From: DASUNQ01 sp044866775
GTDB lineage: Bacteria > Acidobacteriota > Thermoanaerobaculia > Multivoradales > UBA5704
Direction of reading: 5' to 3'
Assembly: GCA_044866775.1 (NCBI GenBank)
Contig: JBIOUG010000083.1
Span: 1-64,000 of the forward strand
Length of the DNA stretch: 64,000 bases
Part shown: piece by piece, positions 17,001 through 25,481 of the stretch
Layout: every line of letters starts with the position of its first letter
Numbering within the stretch: the first letter of the stretch is position 1
Made by a program: the position numbers and the translations under genes
Notes under the pieces: model-generated
Told to the model about the DNA's origin: nothing
The model's database searches: none
The model's input: the letters and a program-made list of their open reading frames with translations, nothing else

Positions 17001-17439
17001 CGAAGAGCTGGTCGGCGGCGGGCGCCGCGCTCACCACGCTCACCAGCCGGGCCGGGGTGGCGACGAAGGCGGCCTCGGTCTCGAAGACCACCGGCTCGCC
17101 GCCGTCGGCCGGCGGGGCGGCGGCCTGGGAGCGGGCCGGGACGACCACCGGCTCGGCGGCACCCTCGCTGAGCACGAAGGTCAGCGGCGCACGCGCCGAC
17201 TGGGCCGCCGTGCGCTGGACGCCGATCAGGTCGAGGAAGGCGAGGAAGTGCTTGTACGGCGCCTGATCGAGGCGCTGGACCGTGCCTTCGAGCAGGCCGG
17301 CGGCGATCTCGAGCAGCGCCGTGCCCGCGTCTCCCGGCGCCGCCCGCCACTCCGGGGTGTAGAACGGCCGCAGCGCCAGCGCCTCGCGCAGCAGGGCGGC
17401 GAGGTCGCGGCCGTCGAGGGTGGGGGTCCGCGGCAGCAC
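14053..17439 (-). CDS. eCIS baseplate J-like wedge protein (first, longer copy)
   Basis: A 1128-residue member of the same baseplate assembly family (Afp11/Pvc11-like). It starts with GTG, immediately after the stop of the gp25-like gene. The N-terminus LREALALRPFYTPEWR...GDAGTALLEIAAGLLEGTVQRLDQAPYK is typical. The C-terminal J-like region has SRADFEALAREASPAVARARC and GLRQRVERFLRQRAPNVVAFPRRV. An unusual low-complexity insert near residue 630 repeats Phe-Leu-Pro three times, then runs into a Pro-rich linker. The GTG start and zero spacing imply coupling to the upstream gene. Confidence 0.87.
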   Translation of the reverse strand: MLPRTPTLDGRDLAALLREALALRPFYTPEWRAAPGDAGTALLEIAAGLLEGTVQRLDQAPYKHFLAFLDLIGVQRTAAQSARAPLTFVLSEGAAEPVVVPARSQAAAPPADGGEPVVFETEAAFVATPARLVSVVSAAPAADQLFDHLPALAAGGTAVLFAGEAGLDLQGHALYLGHPTLFAVKERVQITLHVDPFDPRLLPPFPVVWEYFAGETEEIRGGETVKVPDWRPLGAARSPQNKLVLSKGQPGAIAELEIGGVTSRWIRCRVRAGGIAALSGVAITSLAAAVKPLAADGVPPDLAFANDVELQLLALGATPAPLAFYPFGQRPRLADTFYLASGEAFSKQGATITLRVSLKVDPNLPESPLSPPPAIPPPPAAAKPSPDLVLAWEYWDGKGWRAIPGLADATNNFSLAGNDRQITFPCPADLQPVEVLGQENRWIRVRITSGDYGRETFTLASGVVTVETKHIHPPVVTSLRIAYDPAAVPLAAVLTDNNLDLRPWDGTALLRPFVPLDAEPPALHLGFDRPLAKGPLSLFFALDEQEVSEQSRPRIAWQYRRRRPGDAGAEWARLEVVDETRGLTESGAVQFFAPPDLAAERRFGLDGWWIRAVDVDDRFRPRPRTPFGAFPFLPFLPFLPFTPFPEAPAPPGRPTRPTVPTFDVAAAGDIAADAVARRIVAPAPAPAPAGGCPPRPAPCAQRDPRIDALRNLPHPSLVSTAVRGVPPAPRLRGLFPNTAWAVQGETIAAEVLGSGTGLARQRFATARAPVAAEELWIDELGTLADGERAALAARPDARVRQRSDERGRALAFEVLWRPVEDLALAGPGDRVYSIDRAAGEIELGDGDRGRVAPLGRDNVRLTYRAGGGARGNVAAGTITALRTTIPLVDATINTLAATGGADTEPLPRLLERAPEALRHRGRAVSRADFEALAREASPAVARARCLPRFDEAGRETSGWVTVVIVPESREPRPFPTPGLRQRVERFLRQRAPNVVAFPRRVRVIGPAYVEVRVTAELVPVTADQAPAAEIAASRALAEFLHPLTGGYQGRGWEFGRLPCLSDFYAELEGVPGVDHVAALAATLQPVGPAGQPLGAPIDITPDRPLDATLPDYALAYSGDHRLQSRLPG

Positions 17440-17832
17440 CTAGCGGTCTCCGACGTAGAACGGGAACACCAGGTTGAACTGCGTGTTGGTGGCGCGCACG
17501 CGGTAGTCGATGTCGACCAGCAGCCGGCCGAGGTCGCCGGGGTCCGGCTGCACCTCGACGCCGAGCAGCTCGGCGCGGGGCTCCCAGTCGAGCAGCGCCT
17601 GCCGGATCGCCGCCTGCACCGCCCCCAGGTTGGTGGCGCTCATCGTCGCGAAGACGAAGTCGTGGAGCCCGCCGCCGAACTCGGGCCGCATCAACCGCTC
17701 GCCCCGGCTGGTGAGCAGCACCAGGCGGATCGCCTCGCGGATGTCCTCCTCGTGCTCGGAGAGGGCGATCGCGCCGGCGGCGTCGACCTGCACCGGGAAC
17801 TTCCAGCCCCTGCCGAGGAACTCCCTGGCCAT
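17440..17832 (-). CDS. gp25-like baseplate protein (GPW/gp25 family)
   Basis: A 130-residue protein with the complete gp25 fold signature: a DIREAIRLVLLTSRGERLMRPEFGGGLHDFVF block containing the EFG core, then helical and strand segments ending at the C-terminal membrane-facing side. In T4 and eCIS this protein initiates sheath assembly on the baseplate. It lies between the PAAR and J genes, as in Afp and PVC clusters (position of Afp9/Pvc9). Confidence 0.92.
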   Translation of the reverse strand: MAREFLGRGWKFPVQVDAAGAIALSEHEEDIREAIRLVLLTSRGERLMRPEFGGGLHDFVFATMSATNLGAVQAAIRQALLDWEPRAELLGVEVQPDPGDLGRLLVDIDYRVRATNTQFNLVFPFYVGDR

Positions 17833-17841
17833 CGGCTCCCC

Positions 17842-18120
17842 CTAGCCCCCGATCAGCACCGTGAAGGCGCCGGCGACGATCGGCGCGCCGCAGCCGGCGG
17901 TGTCGCCCACCCGCGCCGCCGGCTTGCCGCCGACGAGGACCGTGGCGCTGCCCTTGGCGAGCGGCGTCGGCGGGTGCGAGGCCGGCGGCGGGAAGGAGCA
18001 GGTGTGGAGGTCGCCGACGGTCGCGGCCGGCGCGCCGGCGACGAGGACCGTGGGCACTCCCGGCCCGGTGACGACGCCGGGGTGGGCGGTGGGATCTCCG
18101 ACGCGGGCAGCGGGCGGCAT
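17842..18120 (-). CDS. PAAR-repeat spike tip protein
   Basis: A 92-residue protein with two PAAR-like repeats: PPAARVGDPTAHPGVV at the start and GKPAARVGDTAGCG in the second half, joined by a His/Pro-rich loop (LHTCSFPPPASHPP). PAAR proteins cap the spike as a sharp zinc-bound cone. The position after the spike gene is as expected for an Afp10/Pvc10 homologue. Confidence 0.93.
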   Translation of the reverse strand: MPPAARVGDPTAHPGVVTGPGVPTVLVAGAPAATVGDLHTCSFPPPASHPPTPLAKGSATVLVGGKPAARVGDTAGCGAPIVAGAFTVLIGG

Positions 18121-18133
18121 CGTGCGCCTCCTC

Positions 18134-18799
18134 TCAGTTGATCTTGACCAGCGCGCCCTGGATCTCCAGGGTGGCGCCGGCCTTGAGCTTGAGCGTGGTG
18201 CCGGCGTCGATCTCGATCTGCGCCGCCTTCAGGCTGAGCTTCAACTGCGCCTGGACGGCGATCGCTCCCTTGACCGAGTCGAACTCGACGCGGTTCTTCT
18301 TCGACTTGTCCTCGATCAGGATCTTTTCGGCGCCGCCGGCGTCGTCGAGCACGATGCGGTGGCCGGCCTTGGTGTGGATCTCGAGGCGCTCCTTCTTCTG
18401 CGCGGCGTTGTCGTCGAAGACCAGCTCGTGGCCGCTGCGCGAGGTGATGGCGCGGACGTTGTTCTTGCCGTCGCCGTTGTCGTAGCGCGCGGCGTCGACG
18501 CCGTTCCAGAGGACGCCGACGACGAAGGGGAAGCGCACGTCGCCGTGCTCGAAGACCACCACCACCTCGTCGTCCACCTCGGGCAGGAAGTAGCCGCCGC
18601 GCCCCTTGCCGGCCATGAACGTGGCGACCCGCGCCCAGTGGCTCTCGTCGGCGTCGGTGAGCCAGGGGAACTTGACCTTCACCCGCCCGAGCTTCTCGGG
18701 GTCCTTGTTGTTGGTGACCAGGCCGACGACGGCGCCCCAGACGCGGCCGCGCCGCGACTCGAGGCCGGTCTGGTCGGTGAGCAGGTCGAACAGCGTCAT
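18134..18799 (-). CDS. gp5/VgrG-like spike protein (OB fold plus beta-helix)
   Basis: A 221-residue protein starting MTLFDLLTDQ; the open frame runs further upstream, but that part overlaps the hub gene. It has the gp5 OB fold (GAVVGLVTNNKDPEKLGRVKVKFPW, VDDEVVVVFEHGDVRFPFVVGVLWNG), then repetitive strands typical of the beta-helical needle, ending SLKAAQIEIDAGTTLKLKAG. The ATG overlaps the stop of the hub gene (ATGA, 18796-18799). In VgrG and Pvc8 the hub and spike are one chain; here they are two genes. Confidence 0.9.
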   Translation of the reverse strand: MTLFDLLTDQTGLESRRGRVWGAVVGLVTNNKDPEKLGRVKVKFPWLTDADESHWARVATFMAGKGRGGYFLPEVDDEVVVVFEHGDVRFPFVVGVLWNGVDAARYDNGDGKNNVRAITSRSGHELVFDDNAAQKKERLEIHTKAGHRIVLDDAGGAEKILIEDKSKKNRVEFDSVKGAIAVQAQLKLSLKAAQIEIDAGTTLKLKAGATLEIQGALVKIN

Positions 18800-19860
18800 A
18801 CCGCGTTCCTCGCCACGGTGAAGGCGGTGTTGTAGCCGGCGGGGCCGACGCGGTGGAGGGTCGAGGTCAGGTAGTACGCGCCGCTGAAGCGTTTGCCGAG
18901 CCCGAGCAGCTCCACGACGCGGCCGGCGCGCAGCGCCGGCTCGCCGACCGCCACGCCCTCGCCGGTGACGAACTCCATGGCGAGGTCGTTGAAGCGCGCC
19001 TTGGCGATTTGCGCCGCCTCCTGGGCGGAGCCGACCGGGTGGTCGACGACGGCGGCCTTGGCGGCGAAGAAGGCGCGCTCGGCGAGGGCGGCGCCGAGGG
19101 TGTCGCCGGCGGCCTTGGCGTCGCCCTTCTGCGCCTTGCCGGCGATCGGCTCGCGCCGCTTCGGGCTCCATCCCTGGACGGCGACCTCGCTGACCTGCTG
19201 CAGCGTGTTGAGGCGCGGCGCGAAGCTCTGCAGGGTGACGCCGTACTTCAGCGACACCACCTTGGTGCGGTCGTCGGCGGCCTTGCGGAAGGAGAGCGTG
19301 GTGCCCTGGACCTTGACCTCGTAGCGGATGCGCCGCGCCCGCTCGAGCAGGAAGTCGATGTCGCTCTGGTTGTTCTGCAGCAGGTACTCGTGCACCACCT
19401 GCGAGTCGTCGGCCTCGATCTTGAGCCCCAGCTCGCGCGCGATTTTCGCGGCGGCCTCGCTGTCCTTCATCTTGGTGAAGGAGCGGGTCTTCCGGCCGCG
19501 CCGCAGCCGGTGCAGCCGGTCGTAGCCGCGGATCGTCAGCAGCGGCGTCTCGTCCGGCGGGAACTCGGGCTCGAGGGCGGTCACCTCGCCGACGATCAGG
19601 CTGTGCAGGGACTCGGCGTAGCCGGCCTGGACGTCGACCTCGGCGCCTTCGCGCAGCAGCTCGTCCTCGGTCCACGTGAGCCGCTGCCGCTCGAAGTCCC
19701 AGTTGCTGAAGGTGACGGAGAAGACGTCGGCCCCCTCGACGTGGTGGCCGACGGTCACCTCGAGAATGTCGGCGGCGGCCGCCGCGGGCAGATCGCCGCC
19801 GCCGACCCGCACCTTGAAGTGGGGGTTGTCCTGGACCTGGGCGAACGCCGGGTCGGCCAT
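18796..19860 (-). CDS. gpD-like baseplate hub protein
   Basis: A 354-residue phage late control D family protein, equivalent to the gp27-like N-terminal half of VgrG. It begins MADPAFAQVQ, has the VEGADVFSVTFSNWD region, a Y-D-R-L-H-R-L segment (IRGYDRLHRLRRGRKTRSF) and the NQSDIDFLLERARRIRYEV motif of that family. It forms the central hub under the tube. ATG and the upstream stop share one base (TGATG at 19858-19862), so it is translationally coupled to the LysM gene. Confidence 0.9.
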   Translation of the reverse strand: MADPAFAQVQDNPHFKVRVGGGDLPAAAAADILEVTVGHHVEGADVFSVTFSNWDFERQRLTWTEDELLREGAEVDVQAGYAESLHSLIVGEVTALEPEFPPDETPLLTIRGYDRLHRLRRGRKTRSFTKMKDSEAAAKIARELGLKIEADDSQVVHEYLLQNNQSDIDFLLERARRIRYEVKVQGTTLSFRKAADDRTKVVSLKYGVTLQSFAPRLNTLQQVSEVAVQGWSPKRREPIAGKAQKGDAKAAGDTLGAALAERAFFAAKAAVVDHPVGSAQEAAQIAKARFNDLAMEFVTGEGVAVGEPALRAGRVVELLGLGKRFSGAYYLTSTLHRVGPAGYNTAFTVARNAV

Positions 19861-20516
19861 CAGGGGACCACCGGCACCGCGAGGACGCGGCCCGGCGCGA
19901 GCAGGCGTGGGTTGTCGATGGCGTTGGCGGCGGCGAGGTGGCGCCATTCGTCCGGCCGGCCCCAGAGCGCGCCGGCGATGCCGCTCAGGGTCTCGCCCTG
20001 GCGGATGGTGCGGCTCTGGGCGGGGAAGGACTGTCCGGGAGGGTTCTGCTTCGTCTCCTTGGGCGGCTCCATCCACTCCTTGAAGCTGACGCTCAGCCGG
20101 GCGCGCACCGGAGTGCCGTCGGCGCGGAAGAGCACGAACTGCTGCTTCAGGCTCTCGAGCACCCAGTCGATGGGGGACGGCTCCTTGGTTTTCCCCCAAT
20201 CGAGATGGCAGATGGGCGGCCGCATGCCTTCCTTGTCCTTGACGGTCGGGATCAGCAGCTTGGCCAGCCTGTTGGTGAGGGTGCGCACGTCACGGCCGTC
20301 CTCGTAGGTGTCGACCAGGAGCTCCAGCGCCAGCTTGCGCAGCGTGCGGCCGATGAACTGCAGCCCGGCCTTGCGCTGCACGTGCTCCTGGTCCTTCCAG
20401 GTGTTGCCGTCCTCGAGCGTGTACTCGGTCGGGTTGAACTGCACCACGACCTGATCCGCTTCCAGCCGGTTCCTGTTGCCGTCGAGCGGCGTGATGGTGA
20501 GCTTCTCGAGTGGCAT
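19860..20516 (-). CDS. LysM-domain baseplate protein (Afp7/Pvc7-like)
   Basis: A 218-residue protein. The N-terminal two thirds (VVVQFNPTEYTLEDGNTW, then a helical Arg/Leu region and GMRPPICHLDWGK) match the eCIS protein that binds the inner tube and hub. The C-terminal 50 residues are a LysM domain (RTIRQGETLSGIAGALWGRPDEW...NPRLLAPGRVLAVP). The start at 20516 is preferred to an upstream in-frame ATG because the family begins at MPLEKLTI. In contractile tails this protein is the tube-hub adaptor, like T4 gp53/gp54. Confidence 0.87.
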   Translation of the reverse strand: MPLEKLTITPLDGNRNRLEADQVVVQFNPTEYTLEDGNTWKDQEHVQRKAGLQFIGRTLRKLALELLVDTYEDGRDVRTLTNRLAKLLIPTVKDKEGMRPPICHLDWGKTKEPSPIDWVLESLKQQFVLFRADGTPVRARLSVSFKEWMEPPKETKQNPPGQSFPAQSRTIRQGETLSGIAGALWGRPDEWRHLAAANAIDNPRLLAPGRVLAVPVVP

Positions 20517-20538
20517 CGTCGCGCTCCCTCTCAGTCCC

Positions 20539-22035
20539 CTACAGCCCGCGGCGCTCCCGCTCGACGAGCAGCCGGCGCTCGAGACCCGCCACCACCCGGT
20601 CGGCAAGCCGCCCCAGCTCCTCGCGGCCCGGGCGGCCGGCCGGCGGCCGCGCCGCGAGCGCGCTCCGCACCTCCTTGCGGACCAGCTCGACGACGCGCTG
20701 CTCCTCGACCGGCGCGGTGGCGGGGGCTGGCGCGGCGACCGGCGGCGGCGCCGGCGAAGGGCGGGGCGGCGCCGGGGGCGCCACGACCGGGGCGGCGAGA
20801 GGCGGCCAGGTCCGCGCCGCGGCCTCGCGGTCCGGCGCCTGCCGGACGGGTGTGAGCGCGGCGGCGGGCGGGGTGCGTTGGGGCGAGGTGCGTCCGGCCG
20901 GCGCGGATGCCGCCGGCGCCGCGCCGCGAAGCAGCACGGTTGGCGCCGCGCGTCGCGGCGCGAAGCTCGTGATCAGGGCCGCGTGAGGTCGGGCGGCGAG
21001 CGGACCTCCTGAGCGATCGATCGGGCCGGCGGCGCGAGAGGCGGTGCCCGTTCGCCGCGGCGGGAGGAGCGCTGCGGGCGGCGGCGCCGGCGCGGCGCCG
21101 GGCAGTCTGGCCGCCGGCCGCGCGGCGCCGGCGCTGCTCTCCCGGACTCGTGGTGCGCCGGCGCGCTTCCGCGCCGCGAGCGGGCGACGCAAGGCAGCGA
21201 ACGTTCCAGCGACGGGACCGATCGCGGGCGGTGCAGGCATATCCCGTGGCGGCGCCGTCCCTCGCTGGACCGACGCCGTGCCTACCCCCGGCCTCGGCGA
21301 CGCGGCAGCGAGGACAGCCGCTTCACGCGGGGCCTGACGGCCGGCCATCGCCGCCGGCGCGCCGCCGCCGAGAGTCACGGCGGGCGAGAGGTCCGCCGCC
21401 GGCCCCCGCAGAGCGGCTCGCCAGATCCTTGCGTCGAGCCGGTGCAGCAGATCGGAGGCGAGCGAAGAGAGCGCTCGCCTGGTGGCCGGGCCGGCCGGCA
21501 CGGGAGCCTGCTGCGCAGTGTGTGCCGCACCACCTGGCAATCCTTTGCGGGCCACCGTCCCTCTCCACCCGGGCGTTGTTCGCCACCTGGAATGCGGCGG
21601 CGCGAGGGAGGCGACCGCCGCCGCGGCGCGCTCCGCTGCGGCGACCACGACGACCTGGACCGCGCGCTCCGCGCGTGACAGCCCGCGGCGGGCAACCTCG
21701 GGGCGCGGGTGAATCCTCTGCTCCGCCTGGAGCGACCGCGGCGACTGCGCCCCGCGCTCCGTCCCGGGCAGCCGCCCTGTCCCGGGTGCCCGCTCCACGA
21801 AGAGGCGAAGCGCCTCCGGCCTCTCGGCACGCGCTTGCCCTTGCCCGTGCGCCCGAGCCATGCGCAGAACCTCATCTGCCACGGCCGGCCCATCGCGCCG
21901 CGGCGCGATCTCCCGCACGATCTCCCGCCGCGTGCGCTCGCGGACGAGCCGCGTCTCGATCCGTTCGCCGGGCCCGGCGCGATGCGGGACCAACGAAGGC
22001 GGCAGGTGAAACGCCAGGTGGACTCGAGTGCTCAT
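20539..22035 (-). CDS. Pro/Ala/Arg-rich eCIS protein of unknown function
   Basis: A 498-residue protein between the AAA+ ATPase and LysM genes. It opens MSTRVHLAFHLPPSLV, has a charged helical segment, then about 300 residues of Ala/Pro/Arg-rich low-complexity sequence, and ends in an amphipathic helix with many Arg and Glu (EEQRVVELVRKEVRSAL...GRLADRVVAGLERRLLVER). No family is recognised. Variable low-complexity proteins at this point occur in other eCIS loci. The ATG at 22035 has GGGGGGCG before it; the frame stays open upstream to a TTG at 22197, so the start is uncertain. Confidence 0.6.
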   Translation of the reverse strand: MSTRVHLAFHLPPSLVPHRAGPGERIETRLVRERTRREIVREIAPRRDGPAVADEVLRMARAHGQGQARAERPEALRLFVERAPGTGRLPGTERGAQSPRSLQAEQRIHPRPEVARRGLSRAERAVQVVVVAAAERAAAAVASLAPPHSRWRTTPGWRGTVARKGLPGGAAHTAQQAPVPAGPATRRALSSLASDLLHRLDARIWRAALRGPAADLSPAVTLGGGAPAAMAGRQAPREAAVLAAASPRPGVGTASVQRGTAPPRDMPAPPAIGPVAGTFAALRRPLAARKRAGAPRVRESSAGAARPAARLPGAAPAPPPAALLPPRRTGTASRAAGPIDRSGGPLAARPHAALITSFAPRRAAPTVLLRGAAPAASAPAGRTSPQRTPPAAALTPVRQAPDREAAARTWPPLAAPVVAPPAPPRPSPAPPPVAAPAPATAPVEEQRVVELVRKEVRSALAARPPAGRPGREELGRLADRVVAGLERRLLVERERRGL

Positions 22036-22208
22036 CGCCCCCCGCCATCGTCGCCAGACGCCCGGCAGGCGGTGCACCCGCGCGAGCGGGCCGCCAAGGC
22101 TCGTCGCGGGCCGCAGCCCGGCGAGCGGTCGGTGTCGCCGCAGCACCGCGCGGGCGAAGGCGAGCGCGCTCGGGCGCCGCACCGCGCGGCGGGACAATTC
22201 GCCCGGCC

Positions 22209-24434
22209 TCACGGCCGCTCCTCCCCGAGCAGGTCGGCGTAGGGCTCGAAGTCGGCCGGCAGGCAGAGCTGGCCGCTCTTGGCCAGCTCGCGGCGGGTGG
22301 CGCGCAGGACGTGCTCCATGCGCACCTCGCCGCTCGCCGCGGCGGCGAGGAAGGCGGCGTGGAGGGTGATGTTGCGGATGCTGCCGCCGGTCAGCTTGAA
22401 GCGCCGCGCCAGGAAGTCGAGGTCGACGCCGGCGGCGAGCGGCGTCTCGGCGGGGAAGAGCTGGCGCCAGAGGCGGCGGCGCAGCCCTTCGTCGGGCAGC
22501 GGCAGCTCGATCACGAAGCGCAGGCGGCGGGTGAAGGCCTCGTCGATGTTCTTGCGGAAGTTGCTGGCGAGGATCACCACGCCCGGGTGCTCCTCCATGC
22601 GCTGCAGCAGGTAGTTGATCTCGATGTTGGCGTAGCGGTCGTGGGCGTCCTTGACCTGCGAGCGCTTGCCGAAGATGGCGTCGGCCTCGTCGAAGAACAG
22701 CATCGCGTGGCTCGCCTCGGCCTCCTGGAAGATGCGGGCGAGGTTCTTCTCGGTCTCGCCGATGTACTTGCTGACGACGGCGGAGAGGTCGATGCGGTAG
22801 AGGTCGAGGCCGAGCTCGGCGGCGAGGATCTCGGCGGCCATCGTCTTGCCGGCGCCCGAGGGGCCGACGAAGAGGGCGGAGATCCCCTTGCCGCGGGCGA
22901 GCTTGCGCTCGAACCCCCAGCGCTCGAAGACCTGCCGGCGGTGGCGGACGTGGGCGCAGACCTCGCGGAGCTGAGCCAGGCGGTCGGCCGGCAGCACGAG
23001 GTCGTCCCAAACGTAGAGCGGCTCGATCCGCCGCGCCAGGGCGGCCAGGCCGCCGCCGGCCTGGGCGCGGCAGGCGCGGTCGAGGTCGGCGGCGGCGACG
23101 GCGCCGGGCCCGTCCGTGCCGAGAGCGGCGCGCTGGCGGGCCTCGGCGACGGCGCGGTCGATGCGGCCGGGAGTGAAGGCGAAGCGGTCGGCCAGCAGGT
23201 CGAGGTCGGCCTCCGGGCCGGGGCGCACGCCGTGGCGACGCAGCGCCGTCTGCCAGAGGGCGCGGCGGGTGGCGGCGTCGGGCGCCGGGAAGTCGATGCG
23301 CAGTGGCGCGGCCTCGCCGCCGAGCGCCGCCGGCCACGGGCGGGTGCTGCCGAGGACGACGGGGACGGCGCAGCCCGCGAGGGCCTCGAGCAGCTCGCGG
23401 GCGCTCCCTGCCGCCGGCTCGTCGAGCAGCGACTCCGCGCCGTCGAGGTAGAGGGCGCAGCCGAGCAGCGTCGCCTCGCGCCTCAGGCGGCCGGCGAGCG
23501 ACCGCAGGCCGCTCCCCTGGGCGAGGAGGGCAGGGACGTCCGCCGCCAGGAGCCCGAGCCCCGCCTCGGCGGCCAGGGCCTCGGCGGTGAGCCGCCGGCC
23601 GGCGCCGGGCTCGCCCTGGAAGACGAGGCGCAGAGGCGTCCCGCCGGCCGGTCGGGCACGGACCAGGCGGCGCAGCGCGGCGCCGAGACCGGCGGGCAGC
23701 GTCAGCTCGCCCAGCGCGGCCCGCGGCGCGGCGCGGCGCGCGAACGGGGCGAGGCGCTCGTCGAGGCCGTCGTGCTCGAGCAGGAAGGCGACGATGCGGT
23801 CGTCGGCGCGCAGCGGCCGCGACGGGAACGGCGCCTCCTCCTCGCCGGCCGCCCAGACGAGGAGGCCGTGGCGGAGCAGCGGCGCGGCGGCGCTCAGGCG
23901 GGCGCGCAGCGCGAGCCGCTCCTCCCGCGCGGGGGCGAGCAGGGCGAGGATCAGACCGGCGGTCGGGCGGCGGCGGGTGACGTCGTCCTGCAGGTAGGCG
24001 TAGAGCGTCTCGTAGCGGCCGTCGATCTCCGGCGCCAGGCAGAACAGCAGGGCGTCGACGTCGAAGGGGGTGAGGGCGAAGCGCCGGGCCAGCTCGGCGA
24101 GCGGCAGGCGGATGCCGGCGCCGCGGGCGGCGGCGGCGTGGCGCGCCAGGTCCTCCTCGGCCGCGGCCAGCGCCGCGCGCAGCGGCCCCTCGGCGTCGGG
24201 CGCGCCGGCCTCGGCCGTCCCGGCTGCCGGCTCGCACAGGCGGCGGATCTCCTCCTCGGAGACGTAGAGGCCGCGGAAGGCGTTGAACTCGACGGCGGCG
24301 GGATCGCCCCGCCGGCGCGCCGCCGCCAAGCGCAGCAGCAGGTCGACGCGGTCGAGCGCCGCGAGCAGGTGCTCGCGCCCGCCGGCATAGCCCGCCGCGG
24401 GCGGCGCCGCCGCGACGGCGTCAACGGCTTGCAT
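22209..24434 (-). CDS. eCIS AAA+ ATPase (Afp15/Pvc15-like), tandem ATPase modules
   Basis: A 741-residue protein. The second module is canonical: Walker A GPSGAGKT (524-531), Walker B LFFDEAD with D582/E583, then ASNFRKNIDEAFTRRLRF. The first module is degenerate: its P-loop reads GEPGAGRR, with the lysine lost, and its Walker B-like segment is LYLDGAES. This two-module arrangement is typical of the eCIS ATPase, which is needed to assemble or stabilise the particle but is not part of it. The gene overlaps the DUF4255 cap gene by 14 nt. Confidence 0.9.
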   Translation of the reverse strand: MQAVDAVAAAPPAAGYAGGREHLLAALDRVDLLLRLAAARRRGDPAAVEFNAFRGLYVSEEEIRRLCEPAAGTAEAGAPDAEGPLRAALAAAEEDLARHAAAARGAGIRLPLAELARRFALTPFDVDALLFCLAPEIDGRYETLYAYLQDDVTRRRPTAGLILALLAPAREERLALRARLSAAAPLLRHGLLVWAAGEEEAPFPSRPLRADDRIVAFLLEHDGLDERLAPFARRAAPRAALGELTLPAGLGAALRRLVRARPAGGTPLRLVFQGEPGAGRRLTAEALAAEAGLGLLAADVPALLAQGSGLRSLAGRLRREATLLGCALYLDGAESLLDEPAAGSARELLEALAGCAVPVVLGSTRPWPAALGGEAAPLRIDFPAPDAATRRALWQTALRRHGVRPGPEADLDLLADRFAFTPGRIDRAVAEARQRAALGTDGPGAVAAADLDRACRAQAGGGLAALARRIEPLYVWDDLVLPADRLAQLREVCAHVRHRRQVFERWGFERKLARGKGISALFVGPSGAGKTMAAEILAAELGLDLYRIDLSAVVSKYIGETEKNLARIFQEAEASHAMLFFDEADAIFGKRSQVKDAHDRYANIEINYLLQRMEEHPGVVILASNFRKNIDEAFTRRLRFVIELPLPDEGLRRRLWRQLFPAETPLAAGVDLDFLARRFKLTGGSIRNITLHAAFLAAAASGEVRMEHVLRATRRELAKSGQLCLPADFEPYADLLGEERP

Positions 24435-24984
24435 ACTGCTCCCCGGCCGCGGTGACGCGGCTGGTGCGGTCCGCCCTCGCGGCGTCGATGAGCACGATCC
24501 GCACCGCGTAGCAGACCGACAGGCGATAGGGCTGATTGAAGGCGTTCCAGATGCGGGTGAGGTCCTCGACGCCGCAGCGTCCGAGGTCGATCTTCAGCTC
24601 CTCGCCGGAGTGACGGAGGGCGCCGCGCAGCTCCTCGGGCGCGAGGACGGCGTGCTCGTAGAGGATGCGCATCGCCTCGCCGAGAACGATCTGCTCGTCG
24701 GTCAGCGACTCGGCGTAGGGGGTGAGCACGTAGAAGAGATTGAGGGCGAGCGGCGGGTAGCGCCGCGACTCGCTCCCCTCGACCAGCCACGGGCGGTTCT
24801 TGCCGTGCGCGTCCTCCTCGACGCGGAAGAGATAGAGGTTGACCTTGGGCTTCATCGACGGCTCGACCGTCTCGACGGCGGGCGAGCGCAGCGAGACCTC
24901 GAACAGCTCCGGCGGCCGCTGCTCGTTGGTGAGCAGCTCCTCCAGGGTGCGGGTGACGTCGCCGATGGCCGAGGAGGCGCTCAT
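24421..24984 (-). CDS. DUF4255 tail-cap/terminator protein (Afp16/Pvc16-like)
   Basis: A 187-residue protein with family markers: AIGDVTRTLEELL at the start, VNLYLFRVEEDAHGKNRPWLV and YPPLALNLFYVLTPYA in the middle. DUF4255 proteins cap the distal end of the tube and sheath and set particle length. Its ATG overlaps the stop of the tube gene (ATGA, 24981-24984), and its 3' end overlaps the ATPase start. Confidence 0.88.
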   Translation of the reverse strand: MSASSAIGDVTRTLEELLTNEQRPPELFEVSLRSPAVETVEPSMKPKVNLYLFRVEEDAHGKNRPWLVEGSESRRYPPLALNLFYVLTPYAESLTDEQIVLGEAMRILYEHAVLAPEELRGALRHSGEELKIDLGRCGVEDLTRIWNAFNQPYRLSVCYAVRIVLIDAARADRTSRVTAAGEQYASR

Positions 24985-25472
24985 AGCGGCACGATCCCCT
25001 CGTGGGCCAGCTCCAGGGTCTCGATCGCCACCTCGCTCGCGCCGGCCTTGAGGTCGGGCCCGATCCACTTGACGGGGAAGGCGCGGACCAGGGCCCAGTG
25101 CTTGACGTGCTTGCCGCCACTCTCCGGGAGGAGGAAGATCGACAGCGTACGCGTCCGGACGATGCTCTCGAGCGCCTCGTCGAGCGCGGTGGGGCCGGGG
25201 CGCTTCCTGATACGGAAGGCGCCGGCGGCCACGTCGCGCAGCCAGTCGTGCAGCTCTTGCGAGGCGCTGAGCCCGCGCTTGAGCGTGACGTTGGCGTAGG
25301 TCGTGGCCTCGGGGAACTTGAGGGTCGTGCCGTTGCGCCCGCCCTCGACGTACTCGACGACCTTGGTCTCGGCCTGCAGCCCCGTGCACTCGCTGAAGCT
25401 CCCCAGCTCGTCCTTGCCGAAGTGGACGAGGAAGCGGAAGCCCAGATACGGATCGGTGGCGCGCCGGGGCAT
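24981..25472 (-). CDS. Tail tube protein (second copy, gp19-like)
   Basis: A 163-residue protein of the phage tail region family (TIGR02241). It starts MPRRATDPYLGFRFLVHFG, has the conserved SECTGLQAET and VTLKRGLS segments, and ends KWIGPDLKAGASEVAIETLELAHEG, almost the same as the other tube protein at 27997-28434. A strong AGGAGG precedes the start. Two tube paralogues are usual in eCIS: one builds most of the tube and the other joins the baseplate. Which is which cannot be told here. Confidence 0.92.
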   Translation of the reverse strand: MPRRATDPYLGFRFLVHFGKDELGSFSECTGLQAETKVVEYVEGGRNGTTLKFPEATTYANVTLKRGLSASQELHDWLRDVAAGAFRIRKRPGPTALDEALESIVRTRTLSIFLLPESGGKHVKHWALVRAFPVKWIGPDLKAGASEVAIETLELAHEGIVPL

Positions 25473-25481
25473 GGCCTCCTC

